DNA of 64,000 bases from Breviolum minutum Mf 1.05b.01 (lineage: Eukaryota > Sar > Dinophyceae > Suessiales > Symbiodiniaceae): assembly GCA_000507305.1 (NCBI GenBank), contig DF241138.1:24220-88219 (forward strand). The letters are read 5' to 3'. Position numbers and translations under genes: made by a program. The notes beneath the pieces are model-generated. The model made no database searches, was not told the DNA's origin, and was given only the letters and a program-made list of their open reading frames with translations. Of the stretch, positions 11,140 through 23,610 are shown piece after piece (within the stretch, counting starts at the first letter, position 1; every line of letters begins with the position of its first letter).

Positions 11140-11814
11140 GCAGATAATTCAGGGACCATCGAGGCAGCAGAGTTCATCGGACCTTTGAGCCGTTGGGCGC
11201 ATGATTCGAAAACGGCACCCCGTTTCATCAAGTACAATATGCTACAAACCATGCAGTTGCAAGAGGATCTCTATGATATGTGTGCTGACTGCTTCAAACA
11301 TTTGTCTCTACAAATTGACAAAGTGGCCTGTGAGGTGAAACTCCTTAGGAGAAAAGAGAAGGAGCCTCCTGCCACTTCTGCCCCTTCAGAGGAGCAAACT
11401 CCAACCACCAGCAGAGATTTGATGCAGAGGCTCTCCCAACCAAAGTCCCATGCCAAGACCTCCGTTGTGGAAGGAAACGACGAAGCTTCTCCCTCTCCGA
11501 TTTCTCCGGAGTCTCCCAATTCTCCCGATGATCTCGAACTTGGTCCCAGGGCTTCTCAGTCAAGAGGTTCAATCATAGAACTCGGGGCCGATCCACATGA
11601 TGGGCAAAGCCGGCAAAGTTTGCAAAGCTCTACGCTCTCCACGTTCGAGCCACGGAACAGTATGAAAGGTCCAGATGTGAATTTCCACGTGGGCGCAGCC
11701 GTTCACCACGATTTAGACTTGAACGAGGAGCTCGAGCACGTCATGGGGCTGCGACCTTCCCAGGCAACTATGTTATTGACAGAGATCCTTGGCTCGACTC
11801 CAAGTTACTTGTAG
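11140..11814 (+). CDS. Channel unit 2, EF-hand 2 and C-terminal linker exon
   Basis: Joined to 10700 through a GT-AG intron it gives MIDADNSGTIEAAEF, a complete EF-hand loop DADNSGTIEAAE, then FIGPLSRWAHDSKTAPRF nearly identical to unit 1, a helical YNMLQTMQLQEDLYDMC region and a Pro/Ser-rich disordered tail. The frame stays open to a stop at 11814; part of the tail may be intron, since a further unit 1-like segment appears downstream. The ADNSG loop differs from the unit 1 loop DLDQSG but keeps all likely Ca2+ ligands. Confidence 0.78.
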   Translation, partial: ADNSGTIEAAEFIGPLSRWAHDSKTAPRFIKYNMLQTMQLQEDLYDMCADCFKHLSLQIDKVACEVKLLRRKEKEPPATSAPSEEQTPTTSRDLMQRLSQPKSHAKTSVVEGNDEASPSPISPESPNSPDDLELGPRASQSRGSIIELGADPHDGQSRQSLQSSTLSTFEPRNSMKGPDVNFHVGAAVHHDLDLNEELEHVMGLRPSQATMLLTEILGSTPSYL

Positions 11815-12135
11815 CATTTCTCAACATGCTCACTTCACGCATCATTTACTGATTGATCAAAGTATTTTGATGTCTGTTGCGTTTTTTATACATATACTTT
11901 TGTGCATTTGTTGCATTGAAATCACTGAGTACTACTTATCCATTCATCTCCGGGCACGCCTGGTTACAACGTCTTTTTATGCCTTTTGCACTGCTGCGGT
12001 GGTGCAGTTGTACATGATTTCAGGGTACTTCGCCAGATTTGTTCAACAGTGTAGTTTCAGCCAGACCCAGCATTTGATGGCACAAGAAACACCAGCACAG
12101 ATAGTGCCTAGCACACATCCGGTTCCAATTTTGGA

Positions 12136-12318
12136 TGTACTCGGACGCTTGCCTGTTAGGAAGGTGAGAGATTCCAAGACCATCGACACGCATCTGGATT
12201 TGTTGCTGGAGTCCGCAGTGGCAAAGCTTGAAACCAGTGTGAAGAAGATGGAGAAGTTTGCCCGCGCTGCCGACATCATGGCCCCTGAGCGGCTTAAGAA
12301 ACCGCTTTCCAGAGTACC
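12136..12318 (+). CDS. Channel unit 2, C-terminal helix exon
   Basis: Within a longer open frame (11789-12496), the part from about 12136 reads RKVRDSKTIDTHLDLLLESAVAKLE and ends LKKPLSRVP. This matches the end of the unit 1 tail (RETRDAYLESLLESSVIKLE), so it is taken as the corresponding exon. The flanking parts of the open frame look non-coding (Phe/Cys-rich in front, unrelated behind). Boundaries are approximate. Confidence 0.55.
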
Positions 12319-13033
12319 ATTGAGTATTTGCTGTAAATTTCCTGCAGTTGCATTAGTTAGATCAAGTGATGCAAGTGTTGAGTCTAAGGTTTACAAATGC
12401 TTGCAACGTGCATGCAATGCTGTACCTATTTGTCCAACGTTCTACCTAAGACATCTTAAGACCACATGGCCATGTGGATTCCTTAGAAGTAGATGAGGAA
12501 TGCGCAGCATGGCCAGCTTCTTTGTTTGGTTTCAACTGTTTCGACATGAGGTGAGGAAGTGGAATGAGGTACCTGAACATCACCGCCGCGGCCGAAACGA
12601 CCCTCGGAATGCAGTGATCCGCATCAGTTGCTCAAGACATCTTCAGCAAGCGCTCATGAGTGGCTTAATGTGACATAGCAAGAACCAGGGTTTGATCATT
12701 CAGAGGATGCCCACAGTCGCACATTAGACAACAAGACTCGGACAGTCCGGGCGACCATCCTACTTTGGGAAAAGGCGGAAGCCTGAATCCACTACGCTCT
12801 TTTTTTGTAGATACAAGTACATATTTGAATATTTAGATATAGATGTTGTCGATTTGTTTCTTTACAAAGAAATTATTCAGTGGACAAATGTATTTCTTGT
12901 TTATATATATATATATTATGTATAGCAGAGTCTTGATTGAATTGCAAGTCTGACCATGGGGTCTGTTTTGATATCGTGTGTGGATGTTTTGCAATATCTC
13001 TTGGATATTTGACCATCGTGCCATGTTTTCAAC

Positions 13034-13384
13034 ATGCATTACTCCATCTCTTCAATGATTGGCAAAGTCTGCATAATATTGAAGATTTCAACTTCGAACC
13101 GGCGCATTGCTGAGAACACCGGAGCGTCAACATCAACTTCCTCTCGGAAGTCCGACGTCTTCTGGGCCATGTACATGGATCGTGACCACAATCGGGAACG
13201 CAAAGCTAAAAAGAGACATACTTCAGGTCCTAGAGGAAGTGGAATTGAAATGCCCGGCGCATCAGATCGAAATTCTCGGACTTCGGGAGTTGATGAAGAG
13301 GCAGATCTTTCGATGATTGGAATATCCCAAGTGAGCTCGATTCCAGAACAATCCACGGAATCTGAGGCATTTAGAGGCACTTAA
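13034..13384 (+). CDS. Possible terminal exon of channel unit 2
   Basis: A charged, Ser/Arg-rich open frame with MYMDRDHNRERKAKKR, ending in a stop at 13384. It is the positional counterpart of 2784-3074. A competing frame (13107-13316), with an amphipathic leucine-rich end, is equally open, so the real frame is not settled. The stretch 12319-13033 between this and the previous exon holds nothing recognisable apart from a short TATATA run near 12900. Confidence 0.28.
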   Translation: MHYSISSMIGKVCIILKISTSNRRIAENTGASTSTSSRKSDVFWAMYMDRDHNRERKAKKRHTSGPRGSGIEMPGASDRNSRTSGVDEEADLSMIGISQVSSIPEQSTESEAFRGT

Positions 13385-13401
13385 CCTGAAGCTCTCATTA
13401 A

Positions 13402-14946
13402 ATGAGCGCATCATTTAGCCTGCCAGGCGTATGTAGTATATGTCCTGGTCCTGCTATTCGCATGTGTTTCAACAGTTTCACTTTGGAGCAAATATATGCT
13501 CCGCCAATGCTGCGAATGCGGATTTTCCATTGGCTTTTGATAAAACTGCGGCAAGTTGGCAAGTCCTTGGACTATTTTGTTGCGAACCTCACAGGTGGAT
13601 GGCGTGTACCTTGTGCACCTTGCAACCCCACGGCCCATTGATGTTGGACCAGCTCAGCTGACCTAGGTATGTTGAACAGAACCATGCTAGCATCATTATT
13701 CTCCCGGCAGGAAATGATCAGCACATATCAACACAATGATAAATATAGATCAGTCACCAGTAGCAATTATAGTTACACGTACGCTTTCTACAGCATATTT
13801 ACAATATTTACATATTTGTCATCCTAGCTTTTGTCTCCAGCTCTTTCAGCACTGGCCATGGCCGGCGTATAAGTAAAATGGCAACAGCCTGGTTGGATAC
13901 TTGGATTCTCTACAGTTCGACGGAGAAACGGAGAAAGTCTTCAGGAGAACTGACATTACAAGATAGACTTGGCATGCAAAAGCTACAGGTTGCCAGTAGT
14001 TCAATATTTGTATGTTGTTGTTTCCCCATTTTGGATTGTTTTAGCAGAGCTCCAGGTTGCTGCTGTGCACCATCGTTCGGACCACAGCATTATATAGCAT
14101 TATCAACCTGTGCACATTGTAACAACTTGGTGGATGTGTCAAATGTGTCAGGTGTTTTCTGGTTATGGTCAGGAATTAGGTCCCATCCTCAGCACAATTC
14201 AGCAGAAATTGAGATCAGATCGGCTGATTCAGCTGAGGATTGGATTCCTTGAAAGCCAGCACTTTCCCGTATGCATCTGAAAAGCTCTTGGGCGATGCTG
14301 TGGCAATGTCTGAGCTTGCCTCAATTTTGATCGGATATGGAGTTTTGCTTTCTGGGGCGATCACTTTTTGTCACCCGAATCTCCAAAAAAAGAAAAAAAA
14401 CATGGCAAAGGCAGCAAGGCTAGGATTAGGACCACTCCGGCATCGCCAAATCCCACGCATACTCAGCCTGGCCCAGGAAAAGATAGGCCAGCTGCTGATT
14501 CACGGCGAGACAGTTCAGGATTCTTGGCACTATCGGGCTTTGCCGGCAAAGGCAACAGAAATACCCCCACCCTTAGCCGCCTCAATCAGCGATCTTGGAA
14601 CACGAGTTAGTCATTACAGTCAACACTGACACTTCAAATTGTTCGGTTGGTTTCGCTTTCATATTTTGGGCTTTGCTTGAGCCAGCTGATGCAAGTTCAC
14701 ATATCAGGAAGCTTGATGTGAAATTCCTGCTGTAAGTCAACCAATATTCTGGCAAATGTCAGGATTCTTGATGAATTTACTAATTTAGTATTGTATCAAA
14801 AGACACCAAAAGGCAGCTGAAATGTACTAGTGAAGTGATGGAGTGGAAGGATCTAAGGGCACTAAACATTTCAAACCTTGGCCCTTCACGCTGGAATACT
14901 TTGTCGTAGGAAGGTTTAGAGCTCTTAGAATTTTAGATTCTTAAAA
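13402..14946. other. Mostly non-coding, with one exon-like stretch
   Basis: No recognised protein. Around 14370-14610 a frame rich in Lys, Pro, Ser and Gly (SPESPKKEKKHGKGSKAR at its start) has the look of a disordered coding exon, but the overlapping frame 14240-14629 is also open and no splice partner can be named. Confidence 0.3.
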
Positions 14947-15663
14947 TTGCCGGGAATTTGGTTTGAGTTTGAAGTGTTTGAAGTAAATGGATTTCCCAGG
15001 TCACATGAAGTCTTAATGTTTTACACAAGGCTTTTGGGCGTAAGGATGTTTATCAACAGGAATGCCTTAGGATATCTTTCTCAGGTCATGGAAAGCGCCT
15101 CGAAAATACTTCATCGACCTCCGAAGAAAAAGAGTTGGGCCTTGTACAATCCTTCCCTCTTGCAGCTCAGTTACTCGGCAGATGTCTTTCTTTCCCATGC
15201 AACCACCTTTTTTGTGCGAAATTCTCAAGATGCTTCAAGCGGGAGATTATAAGATACCATTTTGCCATGGAACATGAAGAACGTCATCCAAACACACATT
15301 CATTTTTTCAGAAAATGTCTTTCTTGGACGTACTTTGATCATCTTTGATCCCATTCATGCGCATTTCTCTTGCCATCATAGACCATTCTATTTTTGCCAA
15401 GGCTGGAGAGGTGAGCTTGTTTTCCTTCTCACGTACCGGCCGGTTCCTCAACCGTGGCATGCATACAGCTTCACAATTCAAGATGAAAATGGTGAAAATT
15501 TTGTCGTATGTGTAGTATCTTTAGAGTTTCTGTCCCAAGATCCTTTCAGTTGTTGCTATTTTTGGGGCGGTTTCTCATCCAGGGCTGGTACCTGGCAGTT
15601 GTGCCGCTGGGATGGCCGCAGCTCTCCATTAGCATCGCTTCCTGAAGTTGATGGTCGGAATCA
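14947..15663 (+). CDS. Possible small multi-exon gene of unknown function
   Basis: Three exon-like segments. About 15070-15250 reads SQVMESASKILHRPPKKKSW and onward. About 15395-15510 ends in WHAYSFTIQDENGENFV at a GT donor. After an AG at 15581-15582, the segment reads GWYLAVVPLGWPQLSISIAS and ends in a stop near 15643. Joining the last two in phase gives ENGENFVGWYLAVV. The sequence has ordinary protein composition but I do not recognise the family. Confidence 0.3.
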
Positions 15664-15699
15664 GGCACCTGCACCTTTCCACCAGCATCGATGAGCAAA

Positions 15700-16708
15700 A
15701 TAGTAAATAGACCTTATGAATGAATCCTAAATCCTTAACGATGACGATTCTACGCCGTGAACGGAGCCGTTGCGAGTTTGGTACTTGCGATTAGTTGCAT
15801 GATTCATTCGCACGCAATTTCGGACGACATATTGCGAATGACATGAATTCAGCTACGCGGTTGATTCCCACAACAGCATGTTTACAGCTGGCGGCGATGT
15901 TGGTCCTCATGAACAATCATCGTCTGGTACGTTGATGCCTTTGTTTTCGAACTCTGGGAGCTGTCAAGGCAACTAGCAAAGTGATGGCGGTCTGGATCTT
16001 ATCCCAGCAAAGTCATGATTTTTTGGCCATATCGACGTAGGTGCGCCACAAGCTCCTGCATATCATAGTCTATGCACAAGTTCCTGATGCAAATGCCGCT
16101 GTCTCTTAAATGAGGCCATTGTGCGCAAAGATTTTTCCACGCTGGTGCCAGTGCAACTGGTGCAAAAATTCAGCGTACCATGCTTCAGACGGAAAATCAA
16201 GACCAACAAAAGCCTCCTATAAAGACTGAACCGAAAATACCTGGAACGTATGACCCGTCGAATAGACTCGCAGATAATGACAGACTGCAACTCCAGCTTC
16301 AGTGCGCTTTTGCCAAGCCTGCTAGACAGAGAGAGAGAGAGAGAGAGACAGTGAGCTAGATGAAGCTATGTCTGAATGCATGATCGAATTTGACATGATT
16401 TGACATGTCTCAAATGTTTCTCGAATTTACACGGTTCAACAACTCTTGACGGGAAGACCTTTTCATCGCAGCTAAGGCACGAACTTCTAGACCAGAAGTA
16501 CACGGAACACTCCTGCCTCCATTCTACAGGCTCTCCAACCAAGTCTGAAGCGTACTTTGATCTATTCGACAATGTATTCTAATCTTTCTACATTTTTCCA
16601 TGCTCAGGCTTCAACCAATTTTCGCCAAGTTTTTTGTCATGCACTTTCGATTGGTGAAACCGAGTCACAGGGAAACCGACAAAGGAAAAGGACAAGGAAA
16701 AGGATGAC

Positions 16709-16748
<40 letters not shown>

Positions 16749-17720
16749 CAAGCAAACAGGCAAACAAGCAAACAAACAAACAAACAATCAGTGACACGGT
16801 TTGACATGAATCACTGAATGAGCTTGAAAGGCATGCGTCGTGTTGGTATCGATGATAGCCGGCTCTTTTCCCTCGCGGACAAGCCCTATGCCCTCTTTGC
16901 CGGGGTGGCTCCTGTCGGGCAGGCCAGGCGAAAGGGCCAAATCGCCCCGATGCCAAACTGCCACGACAACAATCTGGAATCCGTTTTTCAAGTTGAGAAC
17001 TGCCGACTTTTTTTCGGAAGATTGGCCGTAGTTTGTTGTCGCTTTCAGGACTACCCGTGCCAACATCGACAGTACCTTTGTGCTTTACAGCTTCCGGACG
17101 ACATTGGCTCCAGCTCCAAGGCTCACTGAAGCTTAGGAAAGTTGCGCGTTCCACGTTCCTGGTGACTAGATGTGACTAGTGCTAGTACTACAACCAGTAC
17201 TTGAGAACTATTAGATACTACTATTGGCAGAACATGTACGACTAGAGATCTAAGAGTAGCACTAGTACTGCTTATACATACTTCTCTTGGAAGTACTACT
17301 ACTATCACCACAGGGAGGTTGGAGGGCACTACCACTAGAGGGGTGGGACAAGAGAATGCTGTACCATTTTGTGTGGAAAATAGTGACATAGCATAAGTAT
17401 TCAACAAACTACTGTATTTGAAGGGTCCTGATGCAGGTTACTTGTTTGATGTGATCCATTCGACAAGAGAGTCGCTTCAAGCTATGCATCACACGGTCGC
17501 CACACTCACTGCCAGGTGCGTTGTCAAAAGAAGATCTTGCTGACATTTGCTCCTAGGATGATATAATTTCTCGGCCAAACTGATTGCAAAAGAAAGGAAC
17601 CATGGCAATGCTGCTATGGGCAAGCAGTGAAATCAAGCTTGCTTTGGCGATTCAAATTGTTTGCGATATGCAATGTGCATTGATTTAGCCCTAGGCATTT
17701 GCAGATGAACTGTCTGAGAG
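15700..17720. other. No supported gene; simple repeats
   Basis: Contains an AG dinucleotide run (about 16327-16348), a GAT triplet run (about 16706-16748) followed by CAAA-like copies, and a GC-richer patch (16820-17130) open on both strands without recognisable content. A patch at 17150-17340 has many CTAGTACT-like words. Confidence 0.5.
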
Positions 17721-17721
17721 A

Positions 17722-17940
17722 ATGCTGAGACAGGATCGCTTGGGTGCCCGACTTACCTCCAGCGGTCCTTTTCAGAGGGTTTGGGCTGAAATTTGCAAAA
17801 CAACTAAACACTTGAAGCAGAAAGAAAGAGCGAGCAATTCTCCAGTGTTTTTGACGCTAATTGTGGGCCTGATGCGTTTCTTTGATACGTTGGTGAGGAA
17901 GCGTGCACCAGAAGAACTGGATGCCCTTCGTCGCGAATAA
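17722..17940 (+). CDS. Exon-like open frame, unrecognised
   Basis: A frame of 72 codons. Its C-terminal part has a leucine-rich hydrophobic stretch (VFLTLIVGLMRFFDTLVRKR) followed by an acidic end and a stop. It could be a terminal exon, but no partner exon or motif is found and the call rests on composition alone. Confidence 0.2.
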   Translation: MLRQDRLGARLTSSGPFQRVWAEICKTTKHLKQKERASNSPVFLTLIVGLMRFFDTLVRKRAPEELDALRRE

Positions 17941-20900
17941 TGAACTCTACTTGATTTTCACCATCGAAGCTCAGCATGTTCAGCGTTTGTTTTGAACCCA
18001 ATGGGTTTGCTTGACTATGTGAATTTGATGTCGCTAGAGTTCCAATTAAAAAAGGAAGCAAGGAAAAATGAAGCCTTGCAAACTCTATTCCAAGATTAAT
18101 CAGAACGAGCAGCTCGAGGCCGATGGGCCTTTTGCTTCCCCGTGGTTGTGATACTTGTAACTTTGCCTACTGCCTACTCATGAATTAAGCGTCAAGAATC
18201 TCAAGCAAAACAACTTTATACTTCAATGTGGAGATTTTGCGGAGGTTTAGCATGGATGATGTCTTGACCTGAAAAAAGTATATTGTAGACACTGTACAAT
18301 TTCATACATTTGAAGGCTGTATGTTGTCGTTCTTTATCACTACTTCAGCCATGTGGCTTACTAAAGTAGCTACAACATGTTACAACATTTCCAGAGGATA
18401 TTTGTGAAAGTCAAGTGATATTGAATTGTGGTATCAATCTATGATTTTTTTTGGCTGATATCACTGTCTTCAGCATTCCTTCATGGAAAGTCAAGCTAAG
18501 CCGCAATTGAGGAGCCACTGCGTGTGATGCATGTGGATGTTGAAACAGGTCTCTGTAGTCATGTCAGCCTTGTTCCTTGGCTTGATGTGTTCACTAAGCA
18601 GTGTGCTTCCCCGTTGAAGAAGAATGTTAATGAACATGAAAAGCATGATACTTCGGAGCTAAGGTAAGAACACCTGCGCTTAGTGCTTTGCATCCGAGAG
18701 AAGATGAGTTTCGAGGGCAACTTAGAAGAATCTTGAGGGCAACAGATGAATATGCCCTGATAATCTTTGATACTATATTTTGCACTCGCAAACGTCGTAC
18801 ACCCTGATCTTGAGCAACACAGGGATACACATTTCTTCACAAAGAACCAAGTGCCAGGCCAACAGTTCTGAGCAAAAGATCTAGCTCTTTGTGGATCAAA
18901 GATGATCAAAGCTATTTCCGGCATACGTGCGAAATCTTTCAATGCCCGGCACACCACTTTGAGAGATCTGCTAGGAATTCAAGGCGTATAAAAGAACTAA
19001 AGTGACTAAAAGATGCATTTTGTCAGAACAGCGTCTGTTCTGTGCTGTTTTTGTTCAGGCATGGTGGACCTCCCTTGGTGCAGCTCGGCAGCGAACTGCT
19101 CGGCATGGCACGAGTGCCTCGAACATCACACCGCAAGAGACTGGGATTCAGCGTGCTGTTGTCGTGAAGCCGAGAAGCCCAAACTTGTTTTTAAAGCCCA
19201 TTTTCTTGGCACACCATTCTTGAGGAGATCGAACTAGACAAAGTAAGCTCCCCACTCCGCTTACTCTCTCTATATTAAGCTGTAACGTACAGCCTCTACG
19301 ATGTATTTTGTTGAAAGCAAACGAATCCCACGGTTCCCACGCTTCCAAGGTGCAGTCAGGGAACTTGCTGTACAGCCATTTCTTCTTCACTATAAGGGTG
19401 GCCAAAGAGCCTTCCTCTTCAGCACCAGTTACCGTGTCTAGAGTTGCTTGCCCTCACTCAGCCTCAACGTGCCACGACAAGCCTTCACCTTTTGTCCTTT
19501 TTTTGCTGCGCATCAGACAATATTGGTTCATAGGCGGTTTTCATTGTGCAAACTTTCCTTTGTGTGTTCTAGGATTGTGTAGTCATTATATAATTTTTCT
19601 TGTGAGTTCCGTGTTGGAAGCAGAGTTGTGCGTGCTTCAAACTACTCAAGGTTAGTCGATTATTATGTTTTGGATCCACTACGAGGCGGAGATTTTTGAT
19701 TGCACTGTGAATAAGAAAAGAGAGAGATGGAGAGAAGCGCCTTTTCTCTTTGTTTCACCTACCGTTGTCCAAACCTGACGGGGGGAAAAAAACAACCCCT
19801 TGGCCTTGCATGTTGCCATATGTCGCACCGCTCTGAAGGGGCCTTTGTGAAGTGATCCAATTTGTGGGTGGCCTTCACATTGACAAAGAGCAATTGGCCG
19901 AAGCCTCAAATGCAGAATTCGCGACGAAGTTCCAGAAAGATGTGCAATGTATTTGTTTTTGACATCACATTACGCTGTGTGCTCACCATTCACGTATTCT
20001 GACATGTTCTGATGCTTTGACAACACATTGCCGGTGTAGAAGATTATACTACTTTGTTCGAAGGTCATCACTTATGGGGTCAATGATTGCGAATCTTGGT
20101 TTGCAAAAGTCAAGGAGAAACGAGTCCAGAAATGGCAATGGAAGATGAAAGTGAACCGTGCTTAGTGCCTCATCCGTTTGTTCCTCAATGTCCCCCTTCA
20201 TGGCTAAGGAACCAAAAGTCACAACGATGGCTTTGAGTGACGTCGTCGCACTGCTGACCCCAAACAAAGAGAGCGCAGAGTTGTAGAAAAAGGATGTCCT
20301 TGCGATGCGATGCCTCACGAAGAGTCACCACAGCAATGACAAATGACAAATATATTATATATAATATTATGGATTTATTGCGCAACACCATTGTCTTGGA
20401 GGCTTCTCTAACGCCGGCCAAAGGCGTTTCAGTAAGGCGCCTTGGAGCTCAGACCTGACAAGATCGCCTATCAAGTTATGCCAATTCAATCAGCAATTGC
20501 AGTTTTTCCGAGAGATAAAGCCCTCAGGACAAGCTTTTGCAGTTGCATTCTGTGCACTACTTTATGTTATTTTATTGTTTTGCATGGATTACAGGGTTTA
20601 CTATGGTTGACTGATTTTTTGAACTATTCTTTAATATTTCAGAGATCTTCGTTTTTGAAGTCTCTTTGTTCGATGTACTGCCGCTAGGAAGTCTGGTGTC
20701 GTCAAGCCTGGTGGCGCCAACCTCAACCGAAACATCTTCGGAAGGTGCAGGGACGCATGGGTTCATCTACGCATTCATCAAACTTATTTCATGTCCCGAT
20801 TTTGGAGCTTATTTTTCCAGGATTTTTCCACAGAATCAAGCTTGAACAGTGACATGTTCAGACTTCGCAGGAGGGAAGTCTGGAGGAGACCCTGGAGCGT

Positions 20901-21150
20901 GTGACCAGACACCATGTTGCAATGCAGCCTTCTCCAGATATCAAGGAGCCGGGCGATGTCCAGACAGTCAAGAGTCAAGAAAACACTCGAAGTGTTGTAT
21001 GTCAATGTCAATGTGTGTTGCACCGTTTTATATTCGTATGTTCATTGTAAGATCTCAGACCTGCAGGATCAGTTGGTGTTGTTGCATGCCGATCCGTGAA
21101 GTTCTTAAAGATGTGACTTGCGATGCTGTCATGGTACCTCTTGGTATTTA
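17941..21150. other. No supported gene; one Cys-rich exon-like segment
   Basis: I see nothing recognisable on either strand. A plus-strand segment after AG near 19059, reading GMVDLPWCSSAANCSAWHEC and onward to a stop at 19237, has spaced cysteines and tryptophans and could be an exon, but it has no partner. Long frames such as 19308-19655 and the minus frames at 20049-20421 look random. Confidence 0.35.
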
Positions 21151-21199
21151 TCAGCCTCCGGCTAATGCCGCCGGCCTTTGCTGGGCTTGAGATTGCAAG

Positions 21200-21535
21200 C
21201 AGCATGGCCAGAAGCACCACCAAAAGCAGCAGCAACAACAGCACCATTCTCTCCATTGCCAGCAGCATGGCGAGAAGCACCACCAAAAGCAACAGCAACA
21301 GCAGCAACAACCAACAGCAGCAATAACAACAGCAACAACAACAACAACAGCAACAACAACAGCAACAACAACAACAACAACCACAACAACAACAACAACA
21401 ACAACAGCAACAGCAACAGCAACAACAACAACAACAAGAACAAGAACAACAAGAACAAGAACAAGAACAAGAACAACAGCAACAGCAACAGCAACAAGAG
21501 CAGCAGCAGCAGCAGCAGCGGCAACAGCAGGAAGC
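21200..21535. repeat. CAA/CAG triplet repeat tract
   Basis: About 335 bases of imperfect CAA, CAG and AAC triplets. Depending on frame it encodes Asn/Ser, Gln or Thr tracts on the plus strand and Leu/Val/Cys tracts on the minus strand. An ambiguous base (n) follows at 21604, consistent with an assembly problem at the repeat. A flanking segment repeats GCCAGCAGCATGG-like words. I do not treat any of the open frames as genes. Confidence 0.85.
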
Positions 21536-22792
21536 CAACAGCTCACAGCCAACAGCCAACAAGAACAGCAGCACCGGAGAGAACCCAGGGGGAATCGAGC
21601 CCGANTGTCGCTGAATCAAACGTCTTTCACGTTTCAGGGCAGTGCTGCTGATTCCACGGCTTTGGAGCAAGGAGGCAGAAGTATTTCAATTTGTTGCCAG
21701 CTATGACTCCATGGCATATATGGGAAATATCAACGGCATGCAAAGAGCAACAGTTGAAAATTCTGAAACACCAACGGGAGGCTTGTCAAAAGCTAATTCT
21801 TGCTGCGCAGTGCAGTGGCCTGGAAGAATGAGGTGTTTTTGCGTTTATTTTGTGGAAGATCTTGTCGCTGTGTGATCTTTGTCGGTGAGCCTCTCCGGAC
21901 GCTCCGAGGCGGTGCGATGCGCCAGCCAGCCACTCAGCACAAAAATTCACAAGTCCGAGATGTTTTTTGTGCCAACTTGTCACTTGAGAATCCCGAAAGA
22001 TCATGCAAAGAGGTCAAGTTGTAGTGGCTATGGCGTAGAGACTCGAGAAGTTTGCATCCTCAGACCACTTTCCTGCTGCACTGTACTAGCAATACCTTGC
22101 ACTGCTCTCACTTTAAAAAATGCAGTTTTCCCCTGCCGTTTTTGTTCTTTGCAGGCGCAAGCTGCTCGAACGAGCGGCAGCGTGGAACTGGCTAATGTTT
22201 TCTAAAAAACCGTGAGTGAATGGTATTTCGACATCAAGTGGCTGCCGAGCCAGGTAGTATTGAAACCAGCCCTTGCTGCCAGGTGGGAGATTGTCATCAT
22301 GTTGCATGGGCAAAAGCCATGATATTTGAATCATCATGAAAAAATTGTATCTAAAATTGTCTATACTCGATTTGGGAGAGAAGAAAGATGAAACATATTA
22401 CATTTTTTCTTCATTGTTGTTCCCGTAGATTCACATTCCACAAAGGTATGGTGCTGAAGGCCTGGTGCGAAAGTTGGTCCGTGACCTCACAGGTGTACGA
22501 CTCTTAGGTTCATCCAACACCGAGAAAAGTGAAACATTGTGAAGCGATTCGTTTACATGTTTCATTGACATGTTTAAAGCGGCACTTATGGAGTTTTGTC
22601 ACCTTTTTTGTAGTCATTCATATGATTCTGAGAGCGTCACATATTGTTGCACAAGTTAAGAAATTATACCATGTACTTGATTGAACAGAAGATAGCTGTA
22701 AGCTGACCACACAGTCATGATGTTAACAGTTATAGTTGAGAAAAGCACCAACTAATACCATGCTGCCAGGCTCATACTAACTTTAGTAAAGT

Positions 22793-22904
22793 GGTATGGG
22801 TGTTTCCAAAAATAGAAGTACCCCAAAATGGATGGTTTATAATGGAAAACCTTATTAAAATGGATGAATTGGGGGTACCACTATTTTTGGAAACACCCGT
22901 ATGG
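22793..22904. mobile_element. MITE-like hairpin element A
   Basis: An imperfect inverted repeat of about 110 bases. The left arm begins GGGTGTTTCCAAAAATAG, the right arm ends CTATTTTTGGAAACACCC, and pairing continues inward through GTACCCC/GGGGTAC and a CCATTTT/AAAATGG pair. The arms nearly meet, so the unit folds into one long hairpin. The plus strand reads VFPKIEVPQNGWFIMENLIK, a phrase I associate from memory with many Symbiodiniaceae gene models, which would indicate a high-copy dispersed repeat. Confidence 0.75.
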
Positions 22905-23610
22905 AGGCGTTTGATGAGTTCTGTAGTTTTGAACGAACAACTAGTCGGGGATGTTGATTTTTTTCCAAGAGGGAGCTGTTGTAGAAAATAGCTGTCTGCT
23001 GATTGCAATATTATTAGGGTCCAGAACATGTTTGAACATCAAATTATGACAGACATGAACTCAACCGTGAATGTCATAAGATATCAAGGTATCTCTGCTG
23101 ACAGTGAGGTCCTCGGAGTTGGGGGATCTCCAAGCGTGAGTGCAGAGTATCCGCAGGTCCTTGGCCTCAAGATGTGAGAAACGATGGCAGAGCAAGAAGA
23201 GCAAAAACACATAAACATCCCATAAACATACGGTAACATACATCGCACTTAGAACTCCCGACTAGCGCTCAGTCAGATGCTTAGTTATTTTATCGAACTG
23301 CCAGGTGGTTCGCTACGAGCAAGGGCAGCGGTTTGACTTGCACGAGGTCACAACAAGTTGATGTGGTCGCCATGTGTTTGAAAGACAAAAGAATTTTGTG
23401 CTGTTCATATTTTCGTTTTTTGCCACTGTTTCGACTCACCAGGAATCAGGATGTAATCTCAATCAGACTTTCTTTGTTTTTATAGAATTAGGGCCTAGGG
23501 TTCACCATCAAACAAGTATCTTTGAGACAAAAGTCTTTTTCAGGATGCATTTGCGTGGGAAGAGGTGAAGCAGGCCAAGCTTTGTTGAAAGAATGCTTAT
23601 GGCTGGTCAA

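Noticed and set aside
16588-17154. Minus-strand 188-codon frame
   Set aside because: Contains a Ser run from the GAT repeat and Cys/Leu/Val runs from CAAA repeats; no domain recognised.
21008-21670. Long minus-strand frames of Cys, Leu or Val runs
   Set aside because: They are frame readings of the CAA/CAG triplet repeat; all three frames are open only because of the repeat.
22791-22991. Protein-coding gene VFPKIEVPQ...
   Set aside because: The reading is explained by the hairpin element.
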